A stretch of 64,000 bases of DNA from Sabulicella rubraurantiaca. GTDB taxonomy: Bacteria > Pseudomonadota > Alphaproteobacteria > Acetobacterales > Acetobacteraceae. Within the stretch, counting starts at the first letter, position 1, and the number at the start of each line of letters is the position of its first letter. Position numbers and translations under genes: made by a program. The stretch spans positions 269,243 to 333,242 of the forward strand of contig NZ_JAFEUU010000006.1 in NCBI RefSeq assembly GCF_017355885.1, in the 5' to 3' direction. Shown piece after piece: positions 1 to 7,646 of the stretch. Below the pieces are notes generated by a model. The model was not told where the DNA came from. It worked only from the letters and a program-made list of their open reading frames with translations, and made no database searches.

Positions 1-534
1 ATAAGCCGGCGCATCGGGGGCGCCGAGCGCCCCGGCGATGGCAACGGGGCCGAAATGGAGAAAGCGTCGCTCACCCGGGTCGTCGCGCGGCGTGAACAAG
101 CCGCGCCGCTCGCCGAAGCGGGCATAGCCGCTGACCGTCACGACACCCTCGGGCCGCTCAACCCGCCCGCCCTCGAAGGGCGCCCAGCCACGATTGACCA
201 GCAGCGGCGGTGCGCCCTGGCGGTCGAGAATGGCGAGGAGTGAGCCGCCCAACAGGGAGCCACGCACCTCCAGCCCCAGGAAGGCCTCGGCGCCGGGGCG
301 GAAGCGCCCGGTGGCCCTGATGTGGGCGAAGGGCTCGGGCCGGGCGGGCGCCTCGATGGGCGGGCGAGACTGGCGCTCCGCCAGCTCCTCCAACAGTGCC
401 GTTTTCCAGCCCAGGCGCTGCATCTGCCACGTGCCGAGACCCAGCAGCAGGGCCAGCACCGGAATGGCGAAGAAGGAAGGGAGGATCAGCGCCCGCCACG
501 GGCGGCCCCCGCGCGCGGGACCGTGTTGGCTCAT
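1..534 (-). CDS. SURF1 family cytochrome oxidase assembly protein (partial)
   Basis: The frame is open from an ATG at 534 to the window edge, giving 178 codons and no stop, so the C-terminus is missing. The product begins with a short cationic stretch and one membrane segment (about residues 18-36), followed by GTWQMQRLGWK, the typical N-terminal SURF1 motif. Further on are LLVNRGW and a region ending in FLHFGPVAIA, as in SURF1/Shy1 proteins. SURF1 helps insert heme a into subunit I of cytochrome c oxidase in the inner membrane. It lies downstream of ctaE on the same strand, the usual alphaproteobacterial order, separated by a 130-bp gap that holds a repeat element. Confidence 0.88.
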   Translation of the reverse strand, partial: MSQHGPARGGRPWRALILPSFFAIPVLALLLGLGTWQMQRLGWKTALLEELAERQSRPPIEAPARPEPFAHIRATGRFRPGAEAFLGLEVRGSLLGGSLLAILDRQGAPPLLVNRGWAPFEGGRVERPEGVVTVSGYARFGERRGLFTPRDDPGERRFLHFGPVAIAGALGAPDAPAY

Positions 535-614
535 CGGCCTGACCTTATCGAAAACGGGCCGCTTGGCGGCCGGCGCGCGGCCTGGAAGCTTTCCAAGCCG
601 CGCGACATGTCTGA

Positions 615-655
615 GGCGCGAAAGCCAAGGCGGCGGAGCCGCCGCCCGGCGCCTG
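615..655 (-). repeat. 41-bp interspersed hairpin repeat, copy 1
   Basis: Read on the minus strand, this stretch matches 43008-43048 on the plus strand over 41 nt with two mismatches. Its core is the hairpin GGCGGCGG-ct-CCGCCGCC followed by TTGGCTTTCGCGCC. It lies in the ctaE-surf1 intergenic gap. A non-coding element found twice in intergenic DNA inside operons resembles a REP/BIME-type repeat family. Only these two copies were found by eye. Confidence 0.7.
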
Positions 656-664
656 CGGGCAAGA

Positions 665-1504
665 TCAGTGGTGAGCGATCTCGCCCACGCCCCACCAGTA
701 GATGGCGACGAAGAGGAAGAGCCACACCACGTCCACGAAGTGCCAGTACCAAGCCGCCGCCTCGAAGCCGAAATGGCGCTCCGCCGAGAAGCCGCCGCGG
801 ATGGCGCGAATCAGGCAGACCGTCAGGAAGATGGTGCCGACGATCACGTGGAAGCCGTGGAAGCCGGTGGCAAGGAAGAAGGTCGAGGGATAGACGCCGC
901 CGCCGCTGAAGGCGAAGGGCGCAGACGCGTATTCCCAGGCCTGGAGCAGGGTGAAGGTGACGCCCAGCACGACGGTGAGCGCCAGACCCGTAACCAGCCC
1001 CTTGCGGTCATTGTGCAGCAGCGCGTGGTGCGCCCAGGTGACCGTGCAGCCCGAGAGCAGCAGGATCATCGTGTTGAGGAAGGGCAGGTGGAACGGGTCG
1101 AAGGTGTGGATGCCCTGGGGCGGCCAGATCGCCGTCGCCGCACCCGAGACGTGCTCCGGATACAGGGCGAAGTGGAAATAGGCCCAGAAGAACGCCACGA
1201 AGAACATCACCTCGGAGGCGATGAATAGGATCATGCCGTAGCGCAGGCCGATGCGGACCACCGGGGTGTGCAGCCCGGGGGTGCGGCTTTCCCGCAGCAC
1301 GTCGCGCCACCAGGCGGCCATGCAGCTCAGCACCGCCAGCGCGCCGAGGATGACGAGCCACAGCCCGCCGCCATGCGCCCAGACGATCAGGCCGGAAACC
1401 AGCGCGCCGCCCGCGAAGGCGGAGAGCAGCGGCCAGGGCGAGGGGTCCACCAGATGGTAGGGGTGCTTGTAGGGAGTGGGTCCCTCAGAGGCGGTGTTGG
1501 CCAT
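665..1504 (-). CDS. ctaE: Cytochrome c oxidase subunit III
   Basis: 279 residues starting MANTASEG; an upstream in-frame start would add 20 residues unlike the family. Seven membrane segments are readable. Family signatures include KHPYHLVDPSPWPL near the start, the central FWAYFHFALYPE, and the C-terminal WYWHFVDVVWLFLFVAIYWW. Subunit III is the non-catalytic core subunit of the aa3-type oxidase in the inner membrane. The gene is followed by surf1, as is usual. However, the gene upstream on the same strand is a sensor kinase, not ctaG or ctaB, so this looks like a detached ctaE-surf1 module. Confidence 0.95.
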   Translation of the reverse strand: MANTASEGPTPYKHPYHLVDPSPWPLLSAFAGGALVSGLIVWAHGGGLWLVILGALAVLSCMAAWWRDVLRESRTPGLHTPVVRIGLRYGMILFIASEVMFFVAFFWAYFHFALYPEHVSGAATAIWPPQGIHTFDPFHLPFLNTMILLLSGCTVTWAHHALLHNDRKGLVTGLALTVVLGVTFTLLQAWEYASAPFAFSGGGVYPSTFFLATGFHGFHVIVGTIFLTVCLIRAIRGGFSAERHFGFEAAAWYWHFVDVVWLFLFVAIYWWGVGEIAHH

Positions 1505-1594
1505 CACGCGTCCTGGTCGTTGTGAATCAGGCGCGACGAAAGGCGCCCGGAGATGGGCGCACAATCGCCGCGAACGGGCGGAAGATCAAGGTGC

Positions 1595-2950
1595 TCAGAC
1601 CGGCAGGCGGATGCGGGCCCGCAGGCCGCGCATCGGGCTTTCCTCCAGCAGGATCTCGCCGCCATGCGCCCGGACGATGTCGCGCGCGATGGCGAGGCCA
1701 AGCCCGGTTCCGGTGGCGGAGCCCGAGGCGAAGGGGCGGAAGGCCTCGTTGCGCTGGGCGGCAGGGATGCCGGGGCCGTCATCGTCCACCGTGATCTCGG
1801 CCCAGGCGCGCCCGGCCTCCCGCGCCTCGGACACGGCGACGGCGATCCGTTCGGCGTGACGGCGCGCATTGTCGAGGAGATTGCCCAGGGCACGCTTCAG
1901 CGCGTCGCCCCGCAGGCGCAGCGACAGGTGCTCCGGCGCCTGGACCTCCACCTGGGCGCCGGCGCGACGGGCCTTCTCCGCCACCTCGGCCACCAATGTG
2001 GACAGGTTGGTGTCGCGCGCCTGCTCCGTTCCCTCGCCGCGGGCGAAGGCGAGGTAGGTTTCCACCAGCCTCTCCATCTCCTCCACGTCCTCGGATAGAG
2101 CCGCGAGGTCCTCCTCAGTCTGCGGATCGGGGGGCAGCATGGCCAGGGTCAGCCGCATGCGGGTCAGGGGCGTGCGGAGGTCGTGCGAGATGCCGGCCAG
2201 CATCTCCGTTCGCTGGGACACGAAGCGCAGGATGCGTTCCTGCATGTGGTTGAAGGCCAGCGCCGCTTGCCGCACCTCGCGCGCGCCCTCCGGCTTGATC
2301 GGTCCGCTTTCCCGCCCCAGGCCGAAATCCTCGGCGGCGGTGGCGAGACGGCGGATGGCGCGCACCTGGTTCTTCAGGAACAGCACCGCCACCGCCCCGG
2401 CGAGCAGGGCGGAGCCGACGAGCCAGATCACGAAGACGTAGAGGGTGGTGGAAAGGAGGCGCTTGCGCGGCGCTTCCACCGACAGCAGCCCCGTGGGCAG
2501 GCCGACGCGGATGACGATGCTCTGCGGGTCGCTGTGCCAATCGGCGTCGAAGGGATGGGGCATCTGCTCGCGCAGCGCCTGGTCCAGGTCGCGCTCCAGG
2601 GGCAGGAAGGACATCCAGGGGGCGCGCTGGGCCGGGCCAGCGAATTCGCGCCCCGGCTCCCAGGACAGGGCAAGGCCGAGGCGGAAATTCCCCTCGCGCA
2701 GGATCAGCGGGTGCGACTCATCCGGCATCTGGGTCAGCAGCTCCGCCACATAGGACACGTCGCCCGCCAGGGCGCCGGCGAGGCGGCGGGAGATGACGTC
2801 GAGATGCCCGCCGTAGAAGAGCTGCAACGCCACGCCTTGCAGGATCACCATGGGCAGCAGCAGGATCAGCAGGGTGCGCGCAAAGAGGCCGCGCGGCAGC
2901 AGGGCGCCGAGCGGGCGCAGCACGCGCTTGTCCGGGCGGAGCGGCGTCAC
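1595..2950 (-). CDS. EnvZ-like sensor histidine kinase
   Basis: 451 residues. Membrane segments at about 24-46 and 169-192 flank a periplasmic domain of about 120 residues. A HAMP linker follows, then the dimerisation box GISHDLRTPLTRMRL with phospho-acceptor His256. The ATPase domain shows the N box (LLDNARRH), G1 (VDDDGPGIP) and G2 (GTGLGLAIARD). The start overlaps the stop of the upstream response regulator by 4 bp, so the two are translationally coupled and form one two-component system. The architecture is that of EnvZ. The stimulus cannot be read from the sequence. Confidence 0.93.
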   Translation of the reverse strand: MTPLRPDKRVLRPLGALLPRGLFARTLLILLLPMVILQGVALQLFYGGHLDVISRRLAGALAGDVSYVAELLTQMPDESHPLILREGNFRLGLALSWEPGREFAGPAQRAPWMSFLPLERDLDQALREQMPHPFDADWHSDPQSIVIRVGLPTGLLSVEAPRKRLLSTTLYVFVIWLVGSALLAGAVAVLFLKNQVRAIRRLATAAEDFGLGRESGPIKPEGAREVRQAALAFNHMQERILRFVSQRTEMLAGISHDLRTPLTRMRLTLAMLPPDPQTEEDLAALSEDVEEMERLVETYLAFARGEGTEQARDTNLSTLVAEVAEKARRAGAQVEVQAPEHLSLRLRGDALKRALGNLLDNARRHAERIAVAVSEAREAGRAWAEITVDDDGPGIPAAQRNEAFRPFASGSATGTGLGLAIARDIVRAHGGEILLEESPMRGLRARIRLPV

Positions 2951-3651
2951 GGTCCCGGGCGCAGCACGTAGCCGCGGTGGCGGATGGTGTGGAGGAAGCG
3001 CGGCTCGCGCGGGTCGGCCTCGATCTTGCGGCGCAGCCGCGTCACCTGCACGTCCACCGAGCGTTCGCCCGCATCCGGCGTGCCGATAGCGGCGGCAATC
3101 TCCTCGCGCGACAGCACCTCCCCGGCACGGGCGGCGAGGGCGGCGAGCAGGGCAGCCTCGCCGCCGGTCAGGCGCGACGTCCCCTCCGGCCCGCGCAGCT
3201 CGGAGCGGTCTGGGTCGAACCAGCGCTCGCCGAGCTGGATCGGGCCGGACGGGGCGGGGGGCGGCGGGGCGTGGGGGGCCGAGCGGCGCAGGATGGTGCG
3301 GATGCGCAGCGCCAGCTCGCGCGGATCAAAGGGTTTCGCGAGGTAGTCGTCGGCGCCGTGCTCGAACCCCGCGACGCGGTCATCCGGGTCGCCGCGGGCG
3401 GTGAGCATGAGGATGGGTGTCTCCATCCCCTGGCGGCGCAGCGCCTCCGCCAATTCCAGGCCGGACTCGCCGGGCATCATCACGTCGAGGACCAGGAGGT
3501 CGAAGGCCATGGCAGCCAGCGCCGCGCGCGCTTCCGCCGCGTCGGCCGCGACGGCGACGTTGTGCCCCTGCTCGGCCAGGAAGCGCTGGAGCAAGGAGCG
3601 CAGCCGTGCGTCGTCATCGACTACGAGGAGGTCGGCACCGGAATCGGGCAT
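2947..3651 (-). CDS. OmpR-family response regulator (PetR-like)
   Basis: 234 residues. The receiver domain has the acidic pair in VVDDD, phospho-acceptor Asp56 in LLVLDVMMPGE, and the conserved Lys in YLAKPFDP. The C-terminal winged helix ends in RSVDVQVTRLRRKIEADP...TIRHRGYVLRPGP. The gene is coupled by a 4-bp overlap to the kinase downstream. A MarR-family gene sits 3 bp upstream on the same strand. A MarR gene followed by an OmpR-type regulator is the arrangement of petP-petR in Rhodobacter capsulatus, so these are probably homologues. That link rests on gene order and domain type, not on an alignment. Confidence 0.93.
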   Translation of the reverse strand: MPDSGADLLVVDDDARLRSLLQRFLAEQGHNVAVAADAAEARAALAAMAFDLLVLDVMMPGESGLELAEALRRQGMETPILMLTARGDPDDRVAGFEHGADDYLAKPFDPRELALRIRTILRRSAPHAPPPPAPSGPIQLGERWFDPDRSELRGPEGTSRLTGGEAALLAALAARAGEVLSREEIAAAIGTPDAGERSVDVQVTRLRRKIEADPREPRFLHTIRHRGYVLRPGP

Positions 3652-3654
3652 GGC

Positions 3655-4206
3655 TCAGGCGCTCCGGAGGAAGGCGGGGCGGGCGCGGCCCGATTGCCGC
3701 TCCAGCCCCTCGAACTGGGCCCGGGCCTCGGGGCCCATCAGGCCGCGCATCACCTGACGGAAGCCTTCCACCGCCTGCGGCCCGGCCTCGCGATAGGCGC
3801 GCAGCACCCATTCGCGCTGTGCCTCGAATAATTGCCGTTCCAGCGCCTCGCCGGTGGCAGTGAGGTGGAGCAGGCGCTGGCGCTTATCCGTCAGCCCAGG
3901 GGACTGCCGCACATAGCCCTGCTCGATCAGGGGCTGGAGCACGCGGCCCAGCGACTGCTTGGTGATGGCGAGGATGGCGAGCAAATCGCCCACCTTGATG
4001 CCAGGGGCGCGGCCGACGAAGTGGATCACGCGGTGATGCGCCCGGCCCATGCCCAGCCCGTCCAGGATCCGGTCCGCCCCGGCGGTGAAGTCGCGATAGC
4101 CGAAATACAGCAGGTCCTGGGCGAGGCGCAGCTCCTCCTCGCGTAGGAAAAGGAGGTTCCGGCCGGCGGGCGGCGGGCTGGCGGGGCGTTCCGGCATGGC
4201 TGGCAT
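3655..4206 (-). CDS. MarR-family transcriptional regulator (PetP-like)
   Basis: About 183 residues from the ATG at 4206, which has AAAGGA just upstream. A GTG at 4236 would add ten residues, and the start is uncertain. The winged helix spans roughly residues 35-125: HFVGRAPGIKVGDLLAILAI, recognition helix TKQSLGRVLQPLIEQGYV, and the wing DKRQRLLHLTATG. It is followed by the OmpR-type regulator and kinase genes and is divergent from ilvE. MarR proteins usually bind palindromes near their own promoter. The 111-bp gap up to ilvE contains a perfect 10-bp palindrome. The ligand is unknown. Confidence 0.88.
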   Translation of the reverse strand: MPAMPERPASPPPAGRNLLFLREEELRLAQDLLYFGYRDFTAGADRILDGLGMGRAHHRVIHFVGRAPGIKVGDLLAILAITKQSLGRVLQPLIEQGYVRQSPGLTDKRQRLLHLTATGEALERQLFEAQREWVLRAYREAGPQAVEGFRQVMRGLMGPEARAQFEGLERQSGRARPAFLRSA

Positions 4207-4249
4207 GCGTCCTTTTTCGGTCAGCAAGATTGACACATTTTTTGCGGAC

Positions 4250-4259
4250 CTTCTAGAAG
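4250..4259. promoter_or_regulatory. Short palindrome in the MarR/ilvE divergent promoter region
   Basis: CTTCTAGAAG is a perfect 10-bp palindrome about 45 bp upstream of the MarR start and 90 bp upstream of ilvE, next to an AT-richer run (acattttttg). It is a possible operator for the MarR protein, but a 10-bp palindrome is weak evidence on its own. Confidence 0.25.
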
Positions 4260-4348
4260 CGAAGCATAGAACGAACGATTGATGCGCGAAAGGCCCGGTT
4301 GGCGTTCTATTCGGGTCGGCACAGGGCCGGTCCGGGCAAGGAGGATGG

Positions 4349-5227
4349 ATGGTGGCCCTGGTTCCCTATGACGACCGTGATGGGTTCATTTGGTGGAATG
4401 GCGAGATGCGCCCGTGGCGCGACGCCAATCTGCATGTCCTGAGCCATGGTCTGCACTATGCCTCGGCCGTGTTCGAGGGCGAGCGCTGCTACGATGGCCG
4501 CATCTTCAAGCTGCGCGAGCACACGGACCGGCTGCTCAACTCGGCCCGCATCCTGGGCTTCGAACTGCCCTATTCGGCCGACGAGATCGACGCCGCCTGC
4601 GACGCGACGCTCAAGGCCAACAACCTGACCAATGCCTATGTGCGCCCCATCGCCTGGCGCGGCTCGGGCGAGATGGGGGTGGCGGCGCAGCAGGCGGGGG
4701 TGAACGTCGCCATCGCCGTGTGGGAATGGGGCGCGTATTTCGGCGTCGAGCAGCGCATGAAGGGGATCAACCTGGCCTGGGCGAAGTGGCGCCGGCCGGA
4801 CCCCGCCACCGCCCCCACCGCCAGCAAGGCGGCCGGCCTCTACATGATCGGCACGCTGAGCAAGCACGCCGCGATGGATGAAGGCGCGGACGACGCGATG
4901 ATGCTGGACTACAAGGGCGACGTGGCCGAGGCGACGGGCGCCAACGCCTTCTTCGTCTTCGACGGCGAGCTGCACACTCCGACCCCCACCTGCTTCCTGG
5001 ACGGCATCACCCGCCGCACGGTGATGGGGCTGGCGAAGAAGCGCCAGATGAAGGTGGTGGAGCGGGTGATCAAGCCCGAGGAACTGCCCCGTGCCACCGA
5101 GGCCTTCGTGGCCGGCACGGCGGCGGAGGTGACGCCGATCCGCCGCATCGGCGAGCAGGACTTCACCCCCGGCCAGATCACCGAAACGCTGATGCGCGAC
5201 TACGAGGCCGCCACCCGCGCCAAGTAA
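4349..5227 (+). CDS. ilvE: Branched-chain amino acid aminotransferase
   Basis: 292 residues, the normal length. The start ATG at 4349 follows AAGGAGG closely. This is a fold-type IV PLP enzyme that catalyses the last reversible step of valine, leucine and isoleucine synthesis. Visible signatures are HVLSHGLHYASAVFEGER near the N-terminus, the PLP-binding Lys160 in TASKAAGLYM, DVAEATGANAFFV, and the C-terminal VAGTAAEVTPI. It is divergent from the MarR gene and convergent with fabG, from which it is separated by a strong hairpin. Confidence 0.95.
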   Translation: MVALVPYDDRDGFIWWNGEMRPWRDANLHVLSHGLHYASAVFEGERCYDGRIFKLREHTDRLLNSARILGFELPYSADEIDAACDATLKANNLTNAYVRPIAWRGSGEMGVAAQQAGVNVAIAVWEWGAYFGVEQRMKGINLAWAKWRRPDPATAPTASKAAGLYMIGTLSKHAAMDEGADDAMMLDYKGDVAEATGANAFFVFDGELHTPTPTCFLDGITRRTVMGLAKKRQMKVVERVIKPEELPRATEAFVAGTAAEVTPIRRIGEQDFTPGQITETLMRDYEAATRAK

Positions 5228-5292
5228 GCGCAAAGGAGGCGCGCCCCGCCGAATCAGGGATGCGCTCCCAACCCGAAAGCCCCGATCGGCCT

Positions 5293-5307
5293 CGCGGCTT
5301 TGCCGCG
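5293..5307. repeat. Tight GC-rich hairpin in the ilvE-fabG gap
   Basis: CGCGGC-TTT-GCCGCG is a perfect 6-bp stem with a 3-nt loop. It lies between the ends of ilvE and fabG, 43 bp before the much larger hairpin. Confidence 0.5.
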
Positions 5308-5350
5308 GCAACGGGGAAGAACTTGAAGAACTGGTGCCCCTTCAACGGGG

Positions 5351-5403
5351 CCCCGCCGAGGTTTTCCGCTGCAGCAAAGCGAAGGCGGAAAACTTCGGCG
5401 GGG
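5351..5403. terminator. Large hairpin between convergent ilvE and fabG
   Basis: The arms are 5351-5369 and 5385-5403, 19 nt each, pairing with a single G/T difference around a 15-nt loop. One arm ends a base before the fabG stop codon. The position between two convergent genes suggests a bidirectional terminator or transcript-stabilising structure. There is no poly-T tract, so the terminator role is inferred from position and stem length. Confidence 0.6.
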
Positions 5404-5404
5404 A

Positions 5405-6145
5405 TCACACCATGAGCATTCCGCCATTGACGTGCAGCGTGGTGCCGGTGACCCAGGCCGCCTCGTCGCTCGCCAGATAGGCGACGGCCGCGGCGACATC
5501 CTTCGGCTCGCCCATCTTGCCGAGGGGGATGCGGCCCAGCAGCCCCGCCTTCTGCTGCTCGTTCAGCTTGTCGGTCATCGGCGTGGCGATGAAGCCCGGC
5601 GCGACCACGTTCACCGTCACGCCACGCGGGGCGACTTCCTGCGCCAGCGCCTTGCTCATGCCGATCAGTCCGGCCTTGGCGGCAGCATAGTTCGCCTGCC
5701 CTGCATTGCCGGTGACACCGACGATGGAGGCGATGGAGACGATGCGCCCGGAGCGGCGCTTCATCATGCCGCGCAGCGCGGCGCGGGCGAGGCGGAAGGG
5801 GGCGTTCAGATCCACCTCCAGCACGGCGTTCCAGTCCTCGTCGCCCATCCGGAGCGCCAGCATGTCGCGGGTGAAGCCCGCATTGTTTACCAGGATGTCC
5901 AGCTTGCCGTGCGCGGTCTCCACCGCCTCCACCAGCGCAGCGGGGGCGGCGGGGTCGTTGAGGTCGGCCACCTGGATGGAGGCGCGCTCGCCCAGGCCGT
6001 CCGCGACAGCCTTGAGTTCAGCCTCGCGCCGGCCCGTCAGCACCACCGTGGCGCCGCGCCCGTGCAGCGCCTCGGCGATGCTGACGCCAATGCCAGAGGA
6101 GGCGCCGGTGACGAGGGCGATCTTGCCGGAAAGGTCGAACATCAT
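5405..6145 (-). CDS. fabG: 3-oxoacyl-ACP reductase
   Basis: 246 residues, standard for FabG. It is a classical short-chain dehydrogenase: the NADPH-binding TGASSGIG (residues 13-20), NNAG (87-90), and catalytic Ser140, Tyr153 and Lys157 in IASIVGV...NYAAAKAG. It reduces 3-oxoacyl-ACP in each elongation round of type II fatty acid synthesis. It follows fabD and a GNAT gene on the same strand, overlapping the GNAT stop by 4 bp. The usual acpP and fabF do not follow, because ilvE comes in from the other side. Confidence 0.95.
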   Translation of the reverse strand: MMFDLSGKIALVTGASSGIGVSIAEALHGRGATVVLTGRREAELKAVADGLGERASIQVADLNDPAAPAALVEAVETAHGKLDILVNNAGFTRDMLALRMGDEDWNAVLEVDLNAPFRLARAALRGMMKRRSGRIVSIASIVGVTGNAGQANYAAAKAGLIGMSKALAQEVAPRGVTVNVVAPGFIATPMTDKLNEQQKAGLLGRIPLGKMGEPKDVAAAVAYLASDEAAWVTGTTLHVNGGMLMV

Positions 6146-6603
6146 GCGTCTCCTGAGTGCTGCTTGGCCTCGCTGGATCGAGCATCAGCGGCGAAGCGTT
6201 TGGCGTACCAGTGGATGGCATGGCCGGGCGGGTGGTCCCGCAGCGAGCCCATGCGCGCGAAGCCCAGCCGCTCATAGAAGCCCGGCGCCTGGAAGGAAAA
6301 CGTGTCGAGATGGATGCCGAGCAGGCCGCGACGCCGCGCTTCCGCCTCCGCGGCCTCGATGATGCGCGTACCGATGCCCTGGCGACGCATCGCCTCGGGG
6401 ATGTGCAGGAGTTCGATATAGAGCCAGCCGTGGCGCGAATAGCCGATCGCGCCGCCCAGCGTGCGCCCTGCCTCGTCCTTCACCAGCGCGGCGAAGGGCA
6501 TCGTCTCGGCCTTCACGCCGGTCGCCGCATCGTTGAAGGCGACGATGCCGTCGAGCACCGCCTGGCGCTCCTCCGGCGTCGGGCTGTCGGAAAGCTGGAT
6601 CAC
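6142..6603 (-). CDS. GNAT-family N-acetyltransferase
   Basis: 153 residues from a GTG at 6603 that overlaps the fabD stop by 4 bp (GTGA). Longer in-frame starts run deep inside fabD and are not credible. The acetyl-CoA site is in LLHIPEAMRRQGIGTRIIEAAE, and the C-terminal FSFQAPGFYERLGFARMGSL is typical of GNAT proteins. It is translationally coupled to fabD upstream and to fabG downstream, so it is expressed with fatty acid synthesis genes. The substrate is unknown. Confidence 0.85.
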   Translation of the reverse strand: MIQLSDSPTPEERQAVLDGIVAFNDAATGVKAETMPFAALVKDEAGRTLGGAIGYSRHGWLYIELLHIPEAMRRQGIGTRIIEAAEAEARRRGLLGIHLDTFSFQAPGFYERLGFARMGSLRDHPPGHAIHWYAKRFAADARSSEAKQHSGDA

Positions 6604-7553
6604 AGCGACTTCAGGAAAGCCTCGACCTCGGCCGGCGTGCCCACCGTCATGGCGGCCGCCTCCGGGGCGTTGCGCTTCATCAGCCCGGTCAGCACCTTGC
6701 CGGCACCGATCTCGACGAAGCGGGTGCAGCCGGCGGCGGCCATGGCGGCGACGCATTCGCGCCAGCGCACCGTGCCCGTCACCTGCTTCACGAGCAGGTC
6801 GCGGATGGTGGCCACATCGCTGACCGGCGCGGCGGTGACATTGGCGACCACCGGCACGGCGGGCACCTGCATCGTGGCCTTGGCCAGCGCCTCCTCCATC
6901 GCGCGCGCCGCGGGTTCCATCAGGGAACAGTGGAAGGGCGCGGAAACGGGCAGCAGCATGGCGCGCTTGATGCCGGCTTCCTTGGCCTTCTCGATGGCGC
7001 GCTCGACTGCCGCGCGGCCACCGGAGACGACGACCTGCCCGCCGCCATTGTCATTGGCGACCTCGACAACCTCGCGGCCTTCGGGTCCTTCGGCGGCGTC
7101 GGCGCAGACGGCGCGGGCCTGTTCGGCTTCCGCGCCCAGCAGGGCTGCCATCGCACCCTCGCCGGCCGGGACGGCCTTCTGCATGGAATCACCGCGCAGC
7201 CGCAGCAGGCGCGCGGCGGTGGCGAGGTCGAAGGTGCCGGCGGCGGTCAGCGCGCTGTACTCGCCAAGGGAGTGACCGGCGACGAGCGAAACCTGCCGCG
7301 ACAGGTCGAAGCCGCCTTCCTTCGCCAGCACCCGCGCCACAGCAACGGAAACCGCCATCAGCGCCGGCTGCGCATTGGCGGTGAGCGTCAGCTCCTCGGC
7401 CGGGCCTTCGAACATCAGCCGCGACAGCTTCTGCTTCAGCGCGTCGTCCACCTCCTCGAAGGTTTCGCGCGCGACCGGGAAGGCCTCGGCGAGGTCGCGG
7501 CCCATGCCGGGCGCCTGGGAGCCTTGGCCGGGGAAGACGAAAGCGAGCGACAT
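6600..7553 (-). CDS. fabD: Malonyl-CoA:ACP transacylase
   Basis: 317 residues. It begins AFVFPGQGSQAPGMG and carries the nucleophile Ser95 in GHSLGEYS, a conserved Arg region (RLLRLRGDSMQ) and the His of APFHCSLM. It loads malonate onto acyl carrier protein for fatty acid synthesis. It is the first gene of a three-gene minus-strand unit (fabD-GNAT-fabG). The divergent neighbour is a TPR-methyltransferase starting 94 bp away. Confidence 0.96.
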   Translation of the reverse strand: MSLAFVFPGQGSQAPGMGRDLAEAFPVARETFEEVDDALKQKLSRLMFEGPAEELTLTANAQPALMAVSVAVARVLAKEGGFDLSRQVSLVAGHSLGEYSALTAAGTFDLATAARLLRLRGDSMQKAVPAGEGAMAALLGAEAEQARAVCADAAEGPEGREVVEVANDNGGGQVVVSGGRAAVERAIEKAKEAGIKRAMLLPVSAPFHCSLMEPAARAMEEALAKATMQVPAVPVVANVTAAPVSDVATIRDLLVKQVTGTVRWRECVAAMAAAGCTRFVEIGAGKVLTGLMKRNAPEAAAMTVGTPAEVEAFLKSL

Positions 7554-7646
7554 GGCGGTTCCGTGAATGTCTTGTGGCGTCCGCGGCGGCTTTCGCCCCT
7601 CGGACCCCCCGTGTCAACTTCGTGGGGAGCCTGTAACCCGGATGGC

